Source: Rostrohypoxylon terebratum (lineage: Eukaryota; Ascomycota; Sordariomycetes; Xylariales; Hypoxylaceae). From it: DNA of 64,000 nucleotides. The notes under the pieces were generated by a model. The model was not told the DNA's origin, did no database searches, and saw nothing but the letters and a program-made list of their open reading frames with translations. The stretch lies in NCBI GenBank assembly GCA_022497145.1, contig MU385866.1, positions 310,001-374,000 of the forward strand, given 5' to 3'. Both the position numbers and the translations under genes were made by a program. Shown here in pieces: positions 1 to 12,537 of the stretch (within the stretch, counting starts at the first letter, position 1; the number at the start of each line of letters is the position of its first letter).

Positions 1-100
1 CCAATGAGTATCTCACTTCCAATCACTGGATTTTCTGTTCCTGCTCCATCCTGTTCGCTTACTTCTGTTTGCGCCACTGACACGATGCTCTTCAAAATAG

Positions 101-3100
101 GTTCCTTCTCAAATACGCAAACCGTGACGAAGTGGAACTTTTGGATCGTGGGAATGGTGGAATTGTCGATATACGCGGCGCAATCGCAAAATACGAAGAG
201 ACATCGCCGCTGTTTGGTTTCTTGAGATACAGGCGGAGGAATGTGATCTTGAAGTATGAGCCTGAAGAATGCTCAAGGCTTGTAAAAGGTAAGTCATTCT
301 AAAATCTCACGTTGCTCGATTTTATCTACTCCATTGAGCTGGGGGCATAAAAAAGGGACGAGGTTGCTAATCTGACATAAATTCTCATGAACAGCTCGCG
401 CCGCTGTGCATTTCAATGCAGTGTGTGAACGATTCTCGCCATACGATACAACTTTCGAGATTTCGATAGCCAAAGATCTGAAGGATAGCAAGCTTTCCGC
501 GGCTTGCTCATTACACGCTGCGTCAGGTTCGGCATCTTCATCTTCAAGTTCTTTACGCAGGCGGAGATTGAATGAGATTGCGGAGGAAGAAGAGGAAGAA
601 GAGAGGGAAAGAAAGAGACAGTCTACCGTCAAAGAAGAAGATAGACGAGCATCGTCCATTTATTCAACACATGCTCGTCCGACATCACCTGAAAGACCTG
701 CAGTGCTTGACCGTAAACAAATTTCAGACCCCCAAGCGACTAACTTCGCCTCGACATCGAACGTCCCAGAGTTTACGGGAGCTGAAAGACCAACTTCTAA
801 AGCCGAATCCGCTCCCCGATTATCTTCGCAATCTACACGTCCCGAATTATACAATCACTCATCACACTCGTATGGCAAACCAAAAGTAAAACTTGGACCA
901 CGCCCATCCTTGGATGTCAACAGACCTTCAACAGCGGGAAACTTTCGCCCCATCGCAGCTCTTCCAGCAGGTTTTAAGCTTTTCTCCAAGGGTAGCAAGA
1001 AAGGTCAATCTCAAGAATCTGAGCACGCCGACAAGGTTGAAGATATGGCACCCATCACTCCCAAGCGATCAGTTCCTATTCCCGAAGTCCCCCAGGGTGA
1101 AACCAGTCAACTTCCTCCACGGCCCGCAACGAGTTCCGGAGCTTCTCTAAAGTCAACTAGCCACTCGTTGGCTCCGACGACGAAGGAGGTAAAGATGACA
1201 CCCGAGAAAGCACGGCTTATGAAGGCCATGAAATTGAGAGAGAAGAAAAAGATGATGAGTTCTATAACCGCTGAGCAGACCGAGGTCACGGATAAGAGTG
1301 TAGATAAGCAGGAGGAGGACACGGGTGCCAAGCCTTCTTTAAGAATTAAGGATGCTGGTCACCGCACAGTGTCCCATGCCGATTCTGGAATTACCATCGA
1401 CCCGCCCACTCCAATGACGATCAACACTGAAGACACGTCAGATTCCCACCCAAACTCACCGACAGCCGCAACATCATCAGAAATAGGGGCATCTACAAAA
1501 GCATCATCCTTGTCTGAATCAACCGATGAGACTGTACAAGCGAAGAAAGATACTGGTGAAGACGTTGAACCAACAACATTGCAAGAGGCCGACAACAACA
1601 TTTTGGGGTCAGAGCATGCAACGGAGAATACGCAGGATAAAGAATCACGTGTTGTGACGCAGGAGGCTGATGTCTCGGATATGAGAAACGTCGAGTCTGA
1701 GGAATCTAGTCGAATTCCAGAATTCGACAAGCCTTTACTAGAACTAAAGAGACCCACGATCCAAGAATCTATCGAGGTGGACGAGCCAACCGAACTTCCC
1801 CTGTCGACCCACGGAAAGGATACGCGGCAATCTCCGAACGAAGAAGACGCGCCTAAGTCTCCTTGGGGCTTGCCTGTCTCGAAGTTTTCCTCTAACGAGG
1901 CTCGCAGTCCGACCTCGCCAACTGCCAACAGCCTTAAGTCAAAATTCTCTATACCTGAGATTTCTCTTCCAACGGATTCTGTCCCTGATCTACCAAGCCA
2001 TTCTGAAGTCATCTCGACAAAGTCCGAAGAACGAAACGGAATCGACTCGTTTCCTAACGCGAGGACGGAACCCGTTCTTCCTGTCGAGAAAGACGCCAGA
2101 CGCAAGACTTCCGTCGGACCAATTCGAACCGACCTATCGAAGACTACACCGCGTTCTGAAGTATCCGATCCTCTTCTAGATGATGATCTAATGGACGAGC
2201 TCCAATCAGCAACCGTTCAAGAGGCTAAACCTATCTCTGTTTCTAAATCACCTATCACCCCCGTCTTCCCTAACAACCCCCTCCAAGCCCCGAAGCTAGC
2301 CCGTACCGTCTCGAACCCGATGCGTGGACCTCTTCTCGCGCCTAGCGATGTAACACAAGTAAGCGCAAGAAGTGTCTCGGCCGGCGGTGCCGCTTTCCTA
2401 CATTCAATCACTCGACAGTCTTCTAACGCTGGTTTACAATCAAAGAAGAATAACATCGGGTCGAGTATCTCGCAAAGAATCAAGGCTTTAGAGAAGCTCT
2501 CGAGTAGTGGCCCTGTCGAAGAAAGTCGTCCGAGAACAGCAACGCCTTCCACTACCTTCTTCCACGCCCGTAGACAGAGCAAGCAAGAGCCCTCGAGGTC
2601 CCAGTCGGTAGCAGAACGTGCCGATTCCCTGACACGCCATGCACCCACACCCGATCGATCGAGGGAGGTAACTCCCGAGACTCCTGGCCGCGAAAGATCT
2701 CTATCAGTAGCTAGCAGACTGAGTATGTTTGAACCGATTAGTTCATCCCGTGGACGTCCCGAATCTATTCAGGTTACTGCAAGAATCATTCGCGATCCTA
2801 GCCAAAGTCTATTGAGAAGGGCAGAGACTAACAAGAGCCTTGGAGATTTCCCCCAAACTGAGTTGAAGCAGTCGCCGCTAGTTGTCGATCTACAGAGAGC
2901 AGAGACGCAACCCGTCCCCAAACCGGAGCCTACCCCGTTAGCGACACCCCCGAAGGAGACGATTCAAGAACGACGCGACAAGAGTGCGGACGATGGCGAG
3001 AAGAAGAAACGACGACGGTCCTCCTTGAGCATAGTTAAGGAGTTTATGAAGGATCGCCGGGCGTCGATTGTAAGCAAGTCGACCGATAACTTGTCGACAT

Positions 3101-3934
3101 TGTCACCGAACGACGCGAAGTCTCCGAGTAGACCTCCCTCGGCCCACCAGAATTCCGGCGGATTCGTTCGACGCCTGTCTATCTCCAGCCGCCGTTCCTC
3201 GATCTCCCGCGACCGGGACAATTCGGCATCTTCGCCTATGGGATCCCCTGGCGTCCTAAGTGATAGTGGCTCAGAGACGGACAAGAAGTCTAAGAACCGG
3301 GCGTCCCGATTTATGAGACGTCTTTCGAACTCATTCAACAGCAACCGCAAGAACACCAGCCCGCATATTTCCCCGACCGTCACCGAAGAAGACGCTGACC
3401 AGGTTGCTGCCGTTGCTGCCGCTGCAACTGCTGCAACCACTGCCGCGACCACCACCACCGCCGCTACCGCCGTTTCTACGACTGATGTGTCTACCTCTTC
3501 TCAGCCGGCTGTTGTGGCATACATGGGAGACGTAAACGTGCAATTCCCCGACAATTTGTTGTGGAAACGCCGTAGCATGTGTCTAGATTCTCAGGGTTTC
3601 CTGTTCCTGAGTGCGGTCCAAGGTGTTGCTACCGCAGGAAAAGACAAGGCTGGCCTCAAGCGCTATCACATGAGCGACTTCCGTGCACCTTGCATTCCTG
3701 ATGTTGAGATCCAGGAGTTGCCTAACAGCGTCGTACTGGATCTTGTGGAAGGCTCCTGTCTCCAGATTGCCTGCGAAGACAGAGCTGGTCAACTTAATGT
3801 TTTACATGGTAAGCAATGCGACTTTCATCTGATTATATCTTTCATCCCATCATATAGACTCATGGACAGTTTGCTAACATCGATCTCCAGCTCTCCAAGA
3901 TGCGCACAAAAGCCACAGCTCCTTCGGACAATAG
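101..3934 (+). CDS. ADF-H (cofilin-like) domain actin-binding protein, 5' truncated by window start
   Basis: The 5' end lies before the window. A 3' splice site ends at 100; exons are 101-288, 395-3808 and 3891-3934, with introns 289-394 and 3809-3890, and joining keeps frame. The first visible exon encodes the end of an ADF homology (cofilin/tropomyosin-type) domain, with FLLKY, RGNGGI and PLFGFLRYRRRNV stretches. ADF-H domains bind actin, so a cortical actin role is inferred. A long disordered Ser/Pro/Lys-rich middle follows, with poly-Ser, a Glu-rich segment near 570-610 and an Ala/Thr run near 3410-3480. The last ~130 residues (from about 3525) look folded and resemble the conserved C-terminal region of fungal homologues. 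About 1215 residues are visible. The domain call is firm; the exact cellular role is not. Confidence 0.85.
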
Positions 3935-5369
3935 GCCCGAGGTCGTTTCTATTACCGCGATTGATCCGCTTCTAATTCCCGAAAATTTCCTTGATTACGA
4001 CAGATACCCCATCCTCTTTTCACCATCGTGTGCATCAACGCATCATCTGCATTTCCTTTTGTGCCCCCCGGGTTTTTTTTAACAGTCTGACGACGTCCCT
4101 TTTCATTCCGGCAGCCATAGCCGTGACTACATTCACATTTCATGAAGTTCCTTATAACCTAGAAGGTGGCGGTTACAGTTGTTTAGTAACGTCATCTGGA
4201 ATTTTGTACTTTCAAGATTTCTTTTCTGCTCGCCTCCGGGGTAATCGATACCAATTTTTTTCGGATTGACATCCCAATGAGGTATGCTGTATTTTCTTGC
4301 ATCTCGCCAGAGGTGGGAGGGCGTTGATGCTTGGTACTCTATAGTCTCAAGACTAAAGGGGGAACTTCGCGGGGAACGATGGATAAGGAGAATGTAAAAT
4401 GGAGTAGTACATAGTGCTCTGTACATAGCCATAGCATCGACATGTCCAAAAAGCATGCACTGTATGTGACAAATCAACTATGGAGACCATATGATTTCAA
4501 GTTCGTCCATTCACCAGCTGTGATACGTAGCATATAACCATTGGGGGTTGGAGAGTTGGAGAGGGTAAGGTCATCACGAGACAACCGTATACAGTTACTA
4601 AGCAATAAGTAGGTTGTGCGACGACAATGTATGTCGCATTGAGGCAGGTCATGGGGTTCTTTATTCTATAACAAATGTGTAACAAACGCATAACAATCGT
4701 ATAATTATGTAATATGTAATGTGGTTGACAAGTCATTGTTCGAGGGGTTAATGAGAGGTCGCTGTCGACAAGGGGAGTCCAATGCAACAATAGATTTATT
4801 GTGCGACGACATTGTCGAACTTTATAGTATCGTCATTCTCGCAGCCCAATTGGATAAGTAGGTAGCTAATGAGGGCGCCCAACTTTTTGCCAACGGAACA
4901 CCAAAACTATAACAACTCCCTTTCTCGAATATTTTTTTTGCGAATTCGTTCTTCCCTGTATCTGATTATTATAATCAATTCATTACCGACTTTTCCGATT
5001 CGCATCAATCAAAGTTCGCGCTATTGAAACCCAAACTCCAAAATTCAAGCATCCATCCTTTTCTCTCCCTTTCTCTCTCTCTCTCTCTTCGAGATACCCG
5101 GTTCTATCGCACTTTTCAAGTCGCATCGGCTTCCTTCGGACATATTTCGCACGACTGCCGAGATTCATCATCCCAACTATCTCGTACCACTCGCATACCC
5201 GCATATCCACTTACTTCCACTTACACTTATCGACACTTATCACATCTATTACATACTACCTCCACTACATACATAAAACCCCCTACTTCTTCTACTTCTA
5301 CTACTTAGTCAGGTACGTCTATCGCAGCTAGCTGATATCTCATCACCACCCACCCGATTCCAGAATCCG
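3935..5369. other. Intergenic region: 3' flank of the actin-binding gene and leader of the acidic protein gene
   Basis: No coding potential is visible. A pyrimidine-rich tract (CT repeat, 5059-5089) lies in the probable promoter or leader of the next gene. A likely 5'-leader intron runs 5313-5363 (GTACGT donor, CAG acceptor) and ends seven bases before the chosen ATG at 5370. Confidence 0.5.
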
Positions 5370-6315
5370 ATGATGGCGTATATATCGGGCCTGATCGGCG
5401 GGATGTCGGAGCTGGACTTACAAGGGGCGCAGGTGATCGACATGGCGGCACGCGTGAAGAGCATCCTGCGCAAGTCGCCGTCGCCGGAGCGCGGCGGCAG
5501 CGACGAGGCTGCGTTCTCGGACTCGGACGCTTCTTCCACCTCTCCCTCCGTCGCTACGACGGCGACCACGGTCGCCTCGCGCAAGAGCAGCAGCACGGTC
5601 TCGTTCGAGGACGTGGCGCGCGATGTCGAGGACGGGGAGATCGTGGTGCCCAGCTTGAGGAGTAGGGAGGAGTGGATTAGGGAGGTTAATGCGAGGCGCG
5701 GGGCTTGTCTTATCGAGAAGTTTCGGGCGGCGGAGGGGGAGGGCCTGGAGGGAGGCTTGCGGGCTGAGGGCTTGCAGGTCGTGCTTTTTGGGGTTGGGGG
5801 GGAGCGCGACGAGAATGGGGAGGAGGAGGAGAGCGAGGAGGATACTGATATCGAGACTGATGACGAGGATGATGGGGACGATGGCGAGATGATTGAGATT
5901 ATCTTCGAGACTGATGATGGTGATGATGAGGGTGGTGAGGATGAGGAGGAGGAGGAAGACGATGAAGACGATGACGACGACCAAGACGAAGAGCAGAGTG
6001 AAGAAGATGAGGTCAAGGAGAAGACAGAGGAGACTAAGGGGGAGACCCAAGAGGATGCCAAAGAGGAGGCCGAGGAAGAGCCCAAGGGTGAGACACAAGA
6101 GGAGACGAAAGATGCCGAGAAGCAGGACGATGAGCCGAAAGGAGATGACAAGAAAGACGACAGCATGGAGTTCGCCCGAACCTTCATGCAGTCGGAGATC
6201 GGAAGGTGAGCAAGACTGGTTCACACACTGGCATTACTAGATTGATTATTTGCTAACACGGAAATCTTTTAGAGGTTTTCGTTATCCGATGTGCCAGCCG
6301 GCTGTAGTCTTGTAA
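5370..6315 (+). CDS. Highly acidic hypothetical protein
   Basis: Two exons, 5370-6205 and 6273-6315. The intron has a GTGAGC donor, a TGCTAAC branch site and a TTTTAG acceptor; splicing replaces a stop at 6207-6209 with a 14-residue tail ending at TAA 6313-6315, giving 292 residues. Residues 1-150 include a basic SILRKSPSPE stretch, a Ser/Thr-rich run and an STVSFEDVA segment. The second half is almost all Asp/Glu with Lys blocks (DEEEEEDDEDDDDD type). I recognise no family. The STVSF segment could be an RVxF-like phosphatase-docking site, but that is speculative. The second ATG, three bases downstream, is equally good. GC-rich codon use in the first half contrasts with the repetitive GAG/GAT second half. 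Confidence 0.7.
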
Positions 6316-6573
6316 CTCGGCGGTTCTGCTCAATATCAGGTACGTCTGCTCCATTTTCTATATGCTTGCCAGCTGGGGCTTTTCTGTGACTTTCTGCTAT
6401 CGTGATATATTTGATCTGATCTAACTCGTTCTTAGCACAAACCTGCAATGAAAAAGGCAGCAGCGCCAACGCACAATTATGCACAACTCGTACATGCACG
6501 TAGCCTTCTATGCACTTGTGAGTTGTCTTCCGTCCTCATATCATTCCTAGCTCATTAATCAATTAGGGCTTTG

Positions 6574-8332
6574 CTACGATTTGGCAGGCGAATCCGTCAG
6601 TTCTTGGATCAGTTCGTCGATATTTCCATCTTGGCGAATGGTAAACTCCTTGCGATCCCAAATGGCGGACCCTATCAATTGCATCCGCAATTCCGTACGA
6701 TCATCGTTAAAGGATGAAAAGTTCCACCTATACCTTGACGATATGGGGATAAATCCAGACTCGTCTCTCTTCCGTTCCTCCAACTCTATCAATATCCGCA
6801 TACCGACTAGGATGGCCTGATTCTCGAACCAAGGCCCGGAGAGTCGTTTACAAAGTTCCAGTGCCTTCATTCTGGTTTCGTACTCGCGGCATTTGCACGT
6901 TATGCCACGCAATGTCGGGAGCAATTTATCTTCGAAAAGGGGCGGCGCAGCAGTGAGCGAAACAACCTCGTCTAAAATCGATTCTACAAGATCGACAACT
7001 TCGCGGCAGGTATCTATCCGTATCTCGCACAGCAATTCCCGCTCTTCTATACTGCGTGAGTACGTCGAATAGATACTGAACATCTTGGCCTCGACTAGCA
7101 TCATCTTCCAAGTCCGCCGTTGGTAGGGATCCGTTTCTTGGCCTAATTTCTTTGATAAGAATTTGCACCAGTCGTTTGCTCGGTGATAAATCACGAGCTG
7201 GTCTCCTTGGTTCTTTACGAGATCGATTGGATGGTGGAATATGCTGGCCTGCAAACTGCGCGAGCACCAGATCAAGGACGATGTCGTATACCGTTCGAAA
7301 GCCAATTCAACCTCTCGCAGGTCGTCTGACCAATTTGGAAATTTGGAAGCGAGGGTCCAGTTTCGTTGCAAGGCGGGACCTCTTAAGATCGATGGGTAGA
7401 AGGGGCAGAGCACCGAATTGTATCCGGAAAATCGGGTGAAGAAATAATCTGCCTCTCGAACACCCTCGTCGTCCAAAAAGCCCGACTCTTGGTTTTCGGT
7501 ATACAAACCGGGAGTGCAATCTTCTAGGGCGAGCATGGTGGTATGCATGATCCTATCGATGGACTTGCTGTTCCCCTGCATCGCTTCGAACATTACGTAG
7601 AGAATACTAAGAATGAGAATCGTCCGTGGTGGTGTTGATGATCCCTCTCGTGACATACGTGATCGAAACTTTGAAATTGACTTGGTGTAGTATCGAATGG
7701 CATCTCTTTGATATCTCGTGCTTAGTGATGTAGTAACAATCTTCGGGATATTCCAAAGTGTCGATAGCTCTAACGAATCTGCATTCTGGGCCTCATCCAT
7801 CATGGAGCGACGTAGCGCACCGATTCCAAGCACGCAATCACGTACACATTCATCTCGAAAGATTTCCCTGAGGATTGTCCGTGACCAGAAATTGGTGTAT
7901 CCATTCAAGCAAAGGTTCTCCACGATGACGCTGCGGAAAAGGTCAAGATAAAGCGCGTCGAACTCTTCGAAGTCTACTCTTTGCACCCTTGAAAGCAGCC
8001 ATGGATCACTCGCCTCGTTGGTCTTGACTTGGAACGAGATCACAGCAAGTTCTGGAGGGTGGTCGTGGTGCTCTCCTTGTTTAGTTGGGGGAGAGTTGTA
8101 TTTACATGGTAGCCAGCTCTTCTGACAGCGACGGCATATCGGCCGCTCTTCGCCACACTTGACTCTTCGCGCTTTACATGTAACGCACCCTTTGGCCTGT
8201 TAATGAATGGACTCTTGATGAAATGATATTAAGAGAAGAAATGAAGCCATATATATGTTATATTCAAAGAAACCTACCAGAACGAACTTTAGGCTTCCGG
8301 GCTCGTATACGAGGTACCGACGGGGCTGTCAT
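6574..8332 (-). CDS. Zn2Cys6 binuclear-cluster transcription factor
   Basis: Transcribed right to left in two exons (8332-8278 and 8189-6574; intron 8277-8190), 556 residues. The first exon encodes a basic N-terminus. The splice recreates the canonical cluster C20-x2-C23-x6-C30-x6-C37-x2-C40-x6-C47, within GCVTCKARRVKC and CRRCQKSWLPC. Such clusters bind two zinc ions and contact CGG-containing DNA half-sites. The remaining ~500 residues resemble the helical regulatory region of fungal-specific transcription factors (Fungal_trans_2 type). An alternative acceptor 14 nt upstream breaks the frame, which fixes the junction. Target genes cannot be read from the sequence. It converges on the acidic protein gene and is divergent from the S28 peptidase gene 1.8 kb away. 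Confidence 0.9.
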
Positions 8333-10104
8333 CTTGGGGAGGACGAAATAATTGCTGTCCTGTCGGCGACAGCGTCGTTAGGCATATCGAAGGTATATTA
8401 ACTATTTTGCGGAAGGGGCCTTATTATGATCAGAGGTTTGGGACAACGTCATCTTATAAAGCAGGTTTTTTCAACCTGAAGAAACAGTTCCCGGTGAACT
8501 TAGCCTTATTCTATACAACTATATCGCTAGTGTGACGTAAATCCTTTTCTTGGCTCTCTAATTGATCCAGGTAATTGATAGGTACGACTGTTGCCCAGTC
8601 GCTTGATAGGCATCTTCCTCGTGACATAGAGCCAATACCAATGCCATGCTATCAAACCGCCAGGGTATCATACGAGGGGAAAAACCAGGCATCTAAAAGG
8701 GCTGAACTTCTGCACCGTAGCGTCAGAGCGTCTGGTTCTTCGGTGACTCTACTCGCGTGGCAGTGCGGGTGGAGAGTGAAATCCTTCGAACGGGATTATG
8801 TAACATCGCGCATCGCTTTGTGGAATTAACATGACATATTGTTCAGCTTCGAGTGCTGGAGTTCGAACACTTTATTAATGGAGTTTTTGATCCGGCAGCC
8901 CGGAGGGTGGGTTACACAGCATTTCATTTTCGAACGCATGTTCATGAGATGACAAGAGTCGAGATGAGAGTCAAAAAAAGCAATGGGAGACTCGAACTAG
9001 GACTCGTTTTGAGTCGGATCGGATATGGGATATTACCGATATTACCTAATGCAGGTTTCGGGAAGTGGCATTCGGGCGTTCGAGTCGATGTGGTACAACA
9101 GCCCTAGGGTAAATCTTACTTTTTGTCTGGCAGTCTGGTTAAGAACCTGGAAGCCACTAGGTGCCTATTTTGAACTCAACCTTGTAAACAATCTCAAAGC
9201 AGAGTCAACTTGGAACAATTCAATTGTCATTTTCGGACTTGAATCGGTCGAGATGACACAGAACGAAGAATGTTTATTCCCAGGAATGATCAATCGCTAG
9301 GTAAAGCCTTTTCGCTATTATAGCTTCTGTTTTATTTACTTCACTGGCCTGAGGAATGCAGAATGCAAGATCTTAATAATATACCTTAGGCAGGTGAGTA
9401 AAGTCTCGACTGGTCCCCCTTTTTTTCAAGAACACCGATAGGCTGCGGCTCATCCTGCTCATCATGGAAATGCTCGATGACGGCATTTACCCCGCTGCTT
9501 ATAAAAGAATGGCCGGGAACTCGCGGTGAAAGATCCATAAACAGTCCAGAAGATTACGATATGTGGATTAAACATCTGCTATCTACCAAGATATGCCCGG
9601 ATAGGCAGAGATCAGAGTCTACTACAGCTGTACCTTGTAGTACTCTGCTGTGCCTTTTACTACGATGTTAGGATGTCCGATAGGGCGACACGAGCTGACG
9701 ATAGGGTACTCCCACTACTCCCGCTGTCCCAATCATAACTTGACACCAGTCCGGGAATACACGCCGGCCAGCATGCAATGTGCCATGTAATGGCCCGTAC
9801 ATGATGCTACCCTGATCAACCTTCCCTACTCGGACGTCGTTTGCGTTGCTTTTTCCTCTTTCGGGTCGCTTGTTTTTGTGATTTGATGACGCCCGCGCAC
9901 GCAATGCTTAGTCCAAGCAGAGGCCCGGTCCAAGCCTATCCTGGCTCGATGCTCTTCTGGAGTCGTTTACCTAGGACCTGCGTCAGTGCCCGAAAACCCG
10001 GGTTCTCTCGTTGCTTCAAAATAGATAATTGCTAGCCATTTAGCTCCTTGGCTCTTTTGCTTCCAATCCATTGGTATTGGCGTTTATCTGTTGCGGCTCA
10101 AGTC
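8333..10104. other. Divergent upstream region between Zn2Cys6 and S28 peptidase genes
   Basis: About 1.8 kb with no recognisable gene. Open frames of 60-90 codons (for example 8575-8829 and 8853-9107) have no protein-like composition and no splice partners I could find. Presumably it holds both promoters. Confidence 0.4.
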
Positions 10105-12090
10105 ATGAAGCTGAATTGGTTGCCAATTGGCCTCTTGGCCGCGCTTTCTCGGGATGCCGATGCTTTCCAGAAGGCAAGACGAGACACGCCTCGGAATCAG
10201 CTGCAATATGATGTGCACTACTTCGATCAAAAAGTCAACCACTTTCCCGACGATCCGCAGTTCAATATATCGCCCTTAAGCAACAACACTTTCAAGCAGC
10301 GGTATTACTTCGATAGTACTTACTACAAGCCTGGTCAGTCGTCACTGTATTTTTAATCATGTGGATGAGATATGATATTAACATTTTGATAGGCGGCCCG
10401 GTGTATCTTTACATCTCAGGAGAGACAAGTGGACCTAGCAGATTTTCCAATCTGCAGACCGGAATTATCCAAATTTTGATGCAGGCTACCAATGGCCTAG
10501 GTATGACATGCTACAGAAGCGGCGAAATAGGTACATATGAGCGTGGATTAATTGTTATGAAGGTGTCATCCTCGAGAATCGCTACTATGGAGATTCTTAC
10601 CCTTTCAACACCAGCACGGTGGATGAATTGTTGTTTCTTACGACAAATCAAACCATAGCCGACAATGCTTACTTTGCTCAAAACGCCGTATTCCCCGGGA
10701 TTAACGGTACCCTGACCGCGCCTGGGACTCCATGGATCCTCTACGGAGGTTCTTTGGCGGGTGCCCAAACAGCAGCCTCGATCAAGGTGCATGGCGACGT
10801 TCTCTTTGGCGGCATCGCTGCTTCTGCGCCCATCAAGGTACCTGTGGGTTATCCTGAATGGTATAACCCGATCCAGAAATACGCGCCTCAGGATTGCGTC
10901 ACGAGAATCAATAACATCGTGGACAAGTTCGACTCGCTTATTGCGAAGAATAACACCAAGGCGATTGGCGAGTTCAAGGCTCTTTTCGGGCTGGAGAGTC
11001 TGACGGACAATAGAGATTTTGCAGCAGCGATTGCAGTAAGTTATACTACTTAACACCCATACCCTAGACTCAGTATCGTGATCTTTCTTGAGCCAGCTGC
11101 TAATTCGATACATAGGACCCTATTGGCAACCCTGGATTCTACCTGTCAAGTACATGGCAAGAATTGAACTGGAATTCTACATATGGCTCAAGAGATTTCT
11201 TCTACTTCTGCGGCAATGTCTCTGATATTGATGCCCCTAAAGAAATTGCTTCGGTTGATTACGCGATGGCGAAATATACTGACGGTGAACCCTGGATGTA
11301 CGGTTCCTCTATCTGATACACCCTAAATCTAAGGTGGTTGCTAATATTGTTATTTCTCATAGTGGCCTTGGTGGTTATGCTCATTACGTAAAGACTTACA
11401 CGCTCCCACTGTGCGCTTCAGGGGACTATAATGCCAATGGCTGCTGGGTAAGAACCGACGAAATGCCTAAGAGATGCTTAGCGATACTGATAGAAACCGG
11501 CTGACCCATCTTTATAGGGAACTCAAAACGCTTCGGCGTGGGCTGACGTAGAAAACACATCAACACGTTCATACCTGTATACGAGCTGTATAGAACAGGT
11601 AAGAATACTTCATATATGAAAGTTAACACGTGAGCTCACGCTAACTCTTAACAAGGGTGCGTATATCGATGCGCCGAAAGAAGGACCAGCTCTGCTGTCT
11701 CGTGTCATAGACACCAGTTACGAGCAGCAGTGGTGTACTTGGGCATTCCCTCCCGGAAAATACAACTCGATCCCGTCTGAGCCAAATACAGATGCGTACA
11801 ACAACTTCGGCGCGTTTAACTTCAGCGCTGATAGGCTTGCATTCATCGATGGAGATCAGGATGTGTGGCTTGATCTGTGCTACCACTCCAACTTTGCGCC
11901 TCCTCGGCACGTTTCTTCTGACCTGCATCCCGAGCTTCTGATCACTGGATCGGGACACCACTGGGACTCGTACGGTATCCTGGATGTAGAGGCCGAACCT
12001 CAGTTCATCCGAGAAGCCCATCTGTGGGAGATCAAAACTGTGAAGAAGTGGCTTAGGAGCTTTGACGACTGGAAGAAGTCGAAGTGCTAG
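10105..12090 (+). CDS. Secreted serine carboxypeptidase, family S28
   Basis: Seven exons: 10105-10333, 10393-10500, 10563-11035, 11116-11297, 11363-11447, 11518-11598, 11656-12090. All junctions keep frame and give 530 residues. The N-terminus (MKLNWLPIGLLAAL) looks like a signal peptide. S28 marks: YFDQKVNHF near the N-terminus, RYYGDSYP, nucleophile Ser176 in GGSLAG, probable Asp455 in DGDQDVW, and His487 or 488 in GSGHHWD. S28 enzymes (prolyl carboxypeptidase/DPP2 relatives) cut after proline. Fungal members are secreted acid proteases used for protein scavenging. Several NxS/T sites suggest N-glycosylation. An in-frame ATG at 10048 would put residues ahead of the signal peptide, so 10105 is preferred. 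The length suits the family. Confidence 0.92.
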
Positions 12091-12424
12091 GCTATGACCT
12101 ACGAGCCTTGGAGCTTAGGAGCGGATATCATACTGTTTGTTATACTTAATATATAGTATTAATGAGTAGAGATAGAGTAGGTAGCTAACGCGAAAGATTA
12201 GCTGACCTTCCAAGTTTCTTCTTACTAAGGATATCGTTGTTGAATTTTTGTATGTACATTCGCATCAAAACAATCATCGCGACCGGAATGAATGCTATGG
12301 ATGTGATTTGACCAGGGTTTTGCTCCTATCACAGTGCATGGAGCCCAAGTAAGTTGGCACTAATGGACGCTTTCATTTCTGGAGAATATAGTATAAGATA
12401 CAGCAACTCCTTCCCAATCAATAA

Positions 12425-12525
12425 GGGTGCATGGCCTAATGGTAAGGCGTCAGATTTCGGTTGCTACTTCCACTAGTAGTTTCACTGTCCTCTGAAGATT
12501 GCAGGTTCGATCCCTGCTGTGCTCG
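12425..12525 (+). tRNA. tRNA-Arg (anticodon UCG) with a 29-nt intron
   Basis: A full cloverleaf can be drawn. Acceptor stem 12425-12431 pairs with 12518-12524; D arm is at 12434-12448. Anticodon stem TCAGA (12450-12454) pairs with TCTGA (12491-12495). Anticodon TCG is at 12457-12459, and the T arm GCAGG/CCTGC encloses TTCGATC. The intron, 12461-12489, sits at the canonical position after nucleotide 37. Mature length is 72 nt before CCA. A box (TGGCCTAATGG) and B box (GGTTCGATCC) are internal promoters. The acceptor stem carries several G-U pairs. It decodes CGA. Confidence 0.92.
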
Positions 12526-12530
12526 GATTA

Positions 12531-12537
12531 TTTTTTT
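12531..12537 (+). terminator. RNA polymerase III terminator of tRNA-Arg
   Basis: A run of seven T residues begins five bases after the discriminator base of the tRNA gene. This is the standard Pol III stop signal. Confidence 0.85.

Noticed and set aside
1359..2105. 248-codon minus-strand frame
   Set aside because: Antisense shadow of the low-complexity middle of the actin-binding protein gene.
5309..6187. 292-codon minus-strand frame with long poly-Ser
   Set aside because: It is the mirror of the Glu/Asp-rich plus-strand gene. GAG/GAT repeats read as Ser on the other strand, and the spliced plus-strand gene explains the region.
10511..11113. 200-codon minus-strand frame
   Set aside because: It lies opposite the S28 peptidase exons, which carry the catalytic GGSLAG motif; it has no family features.
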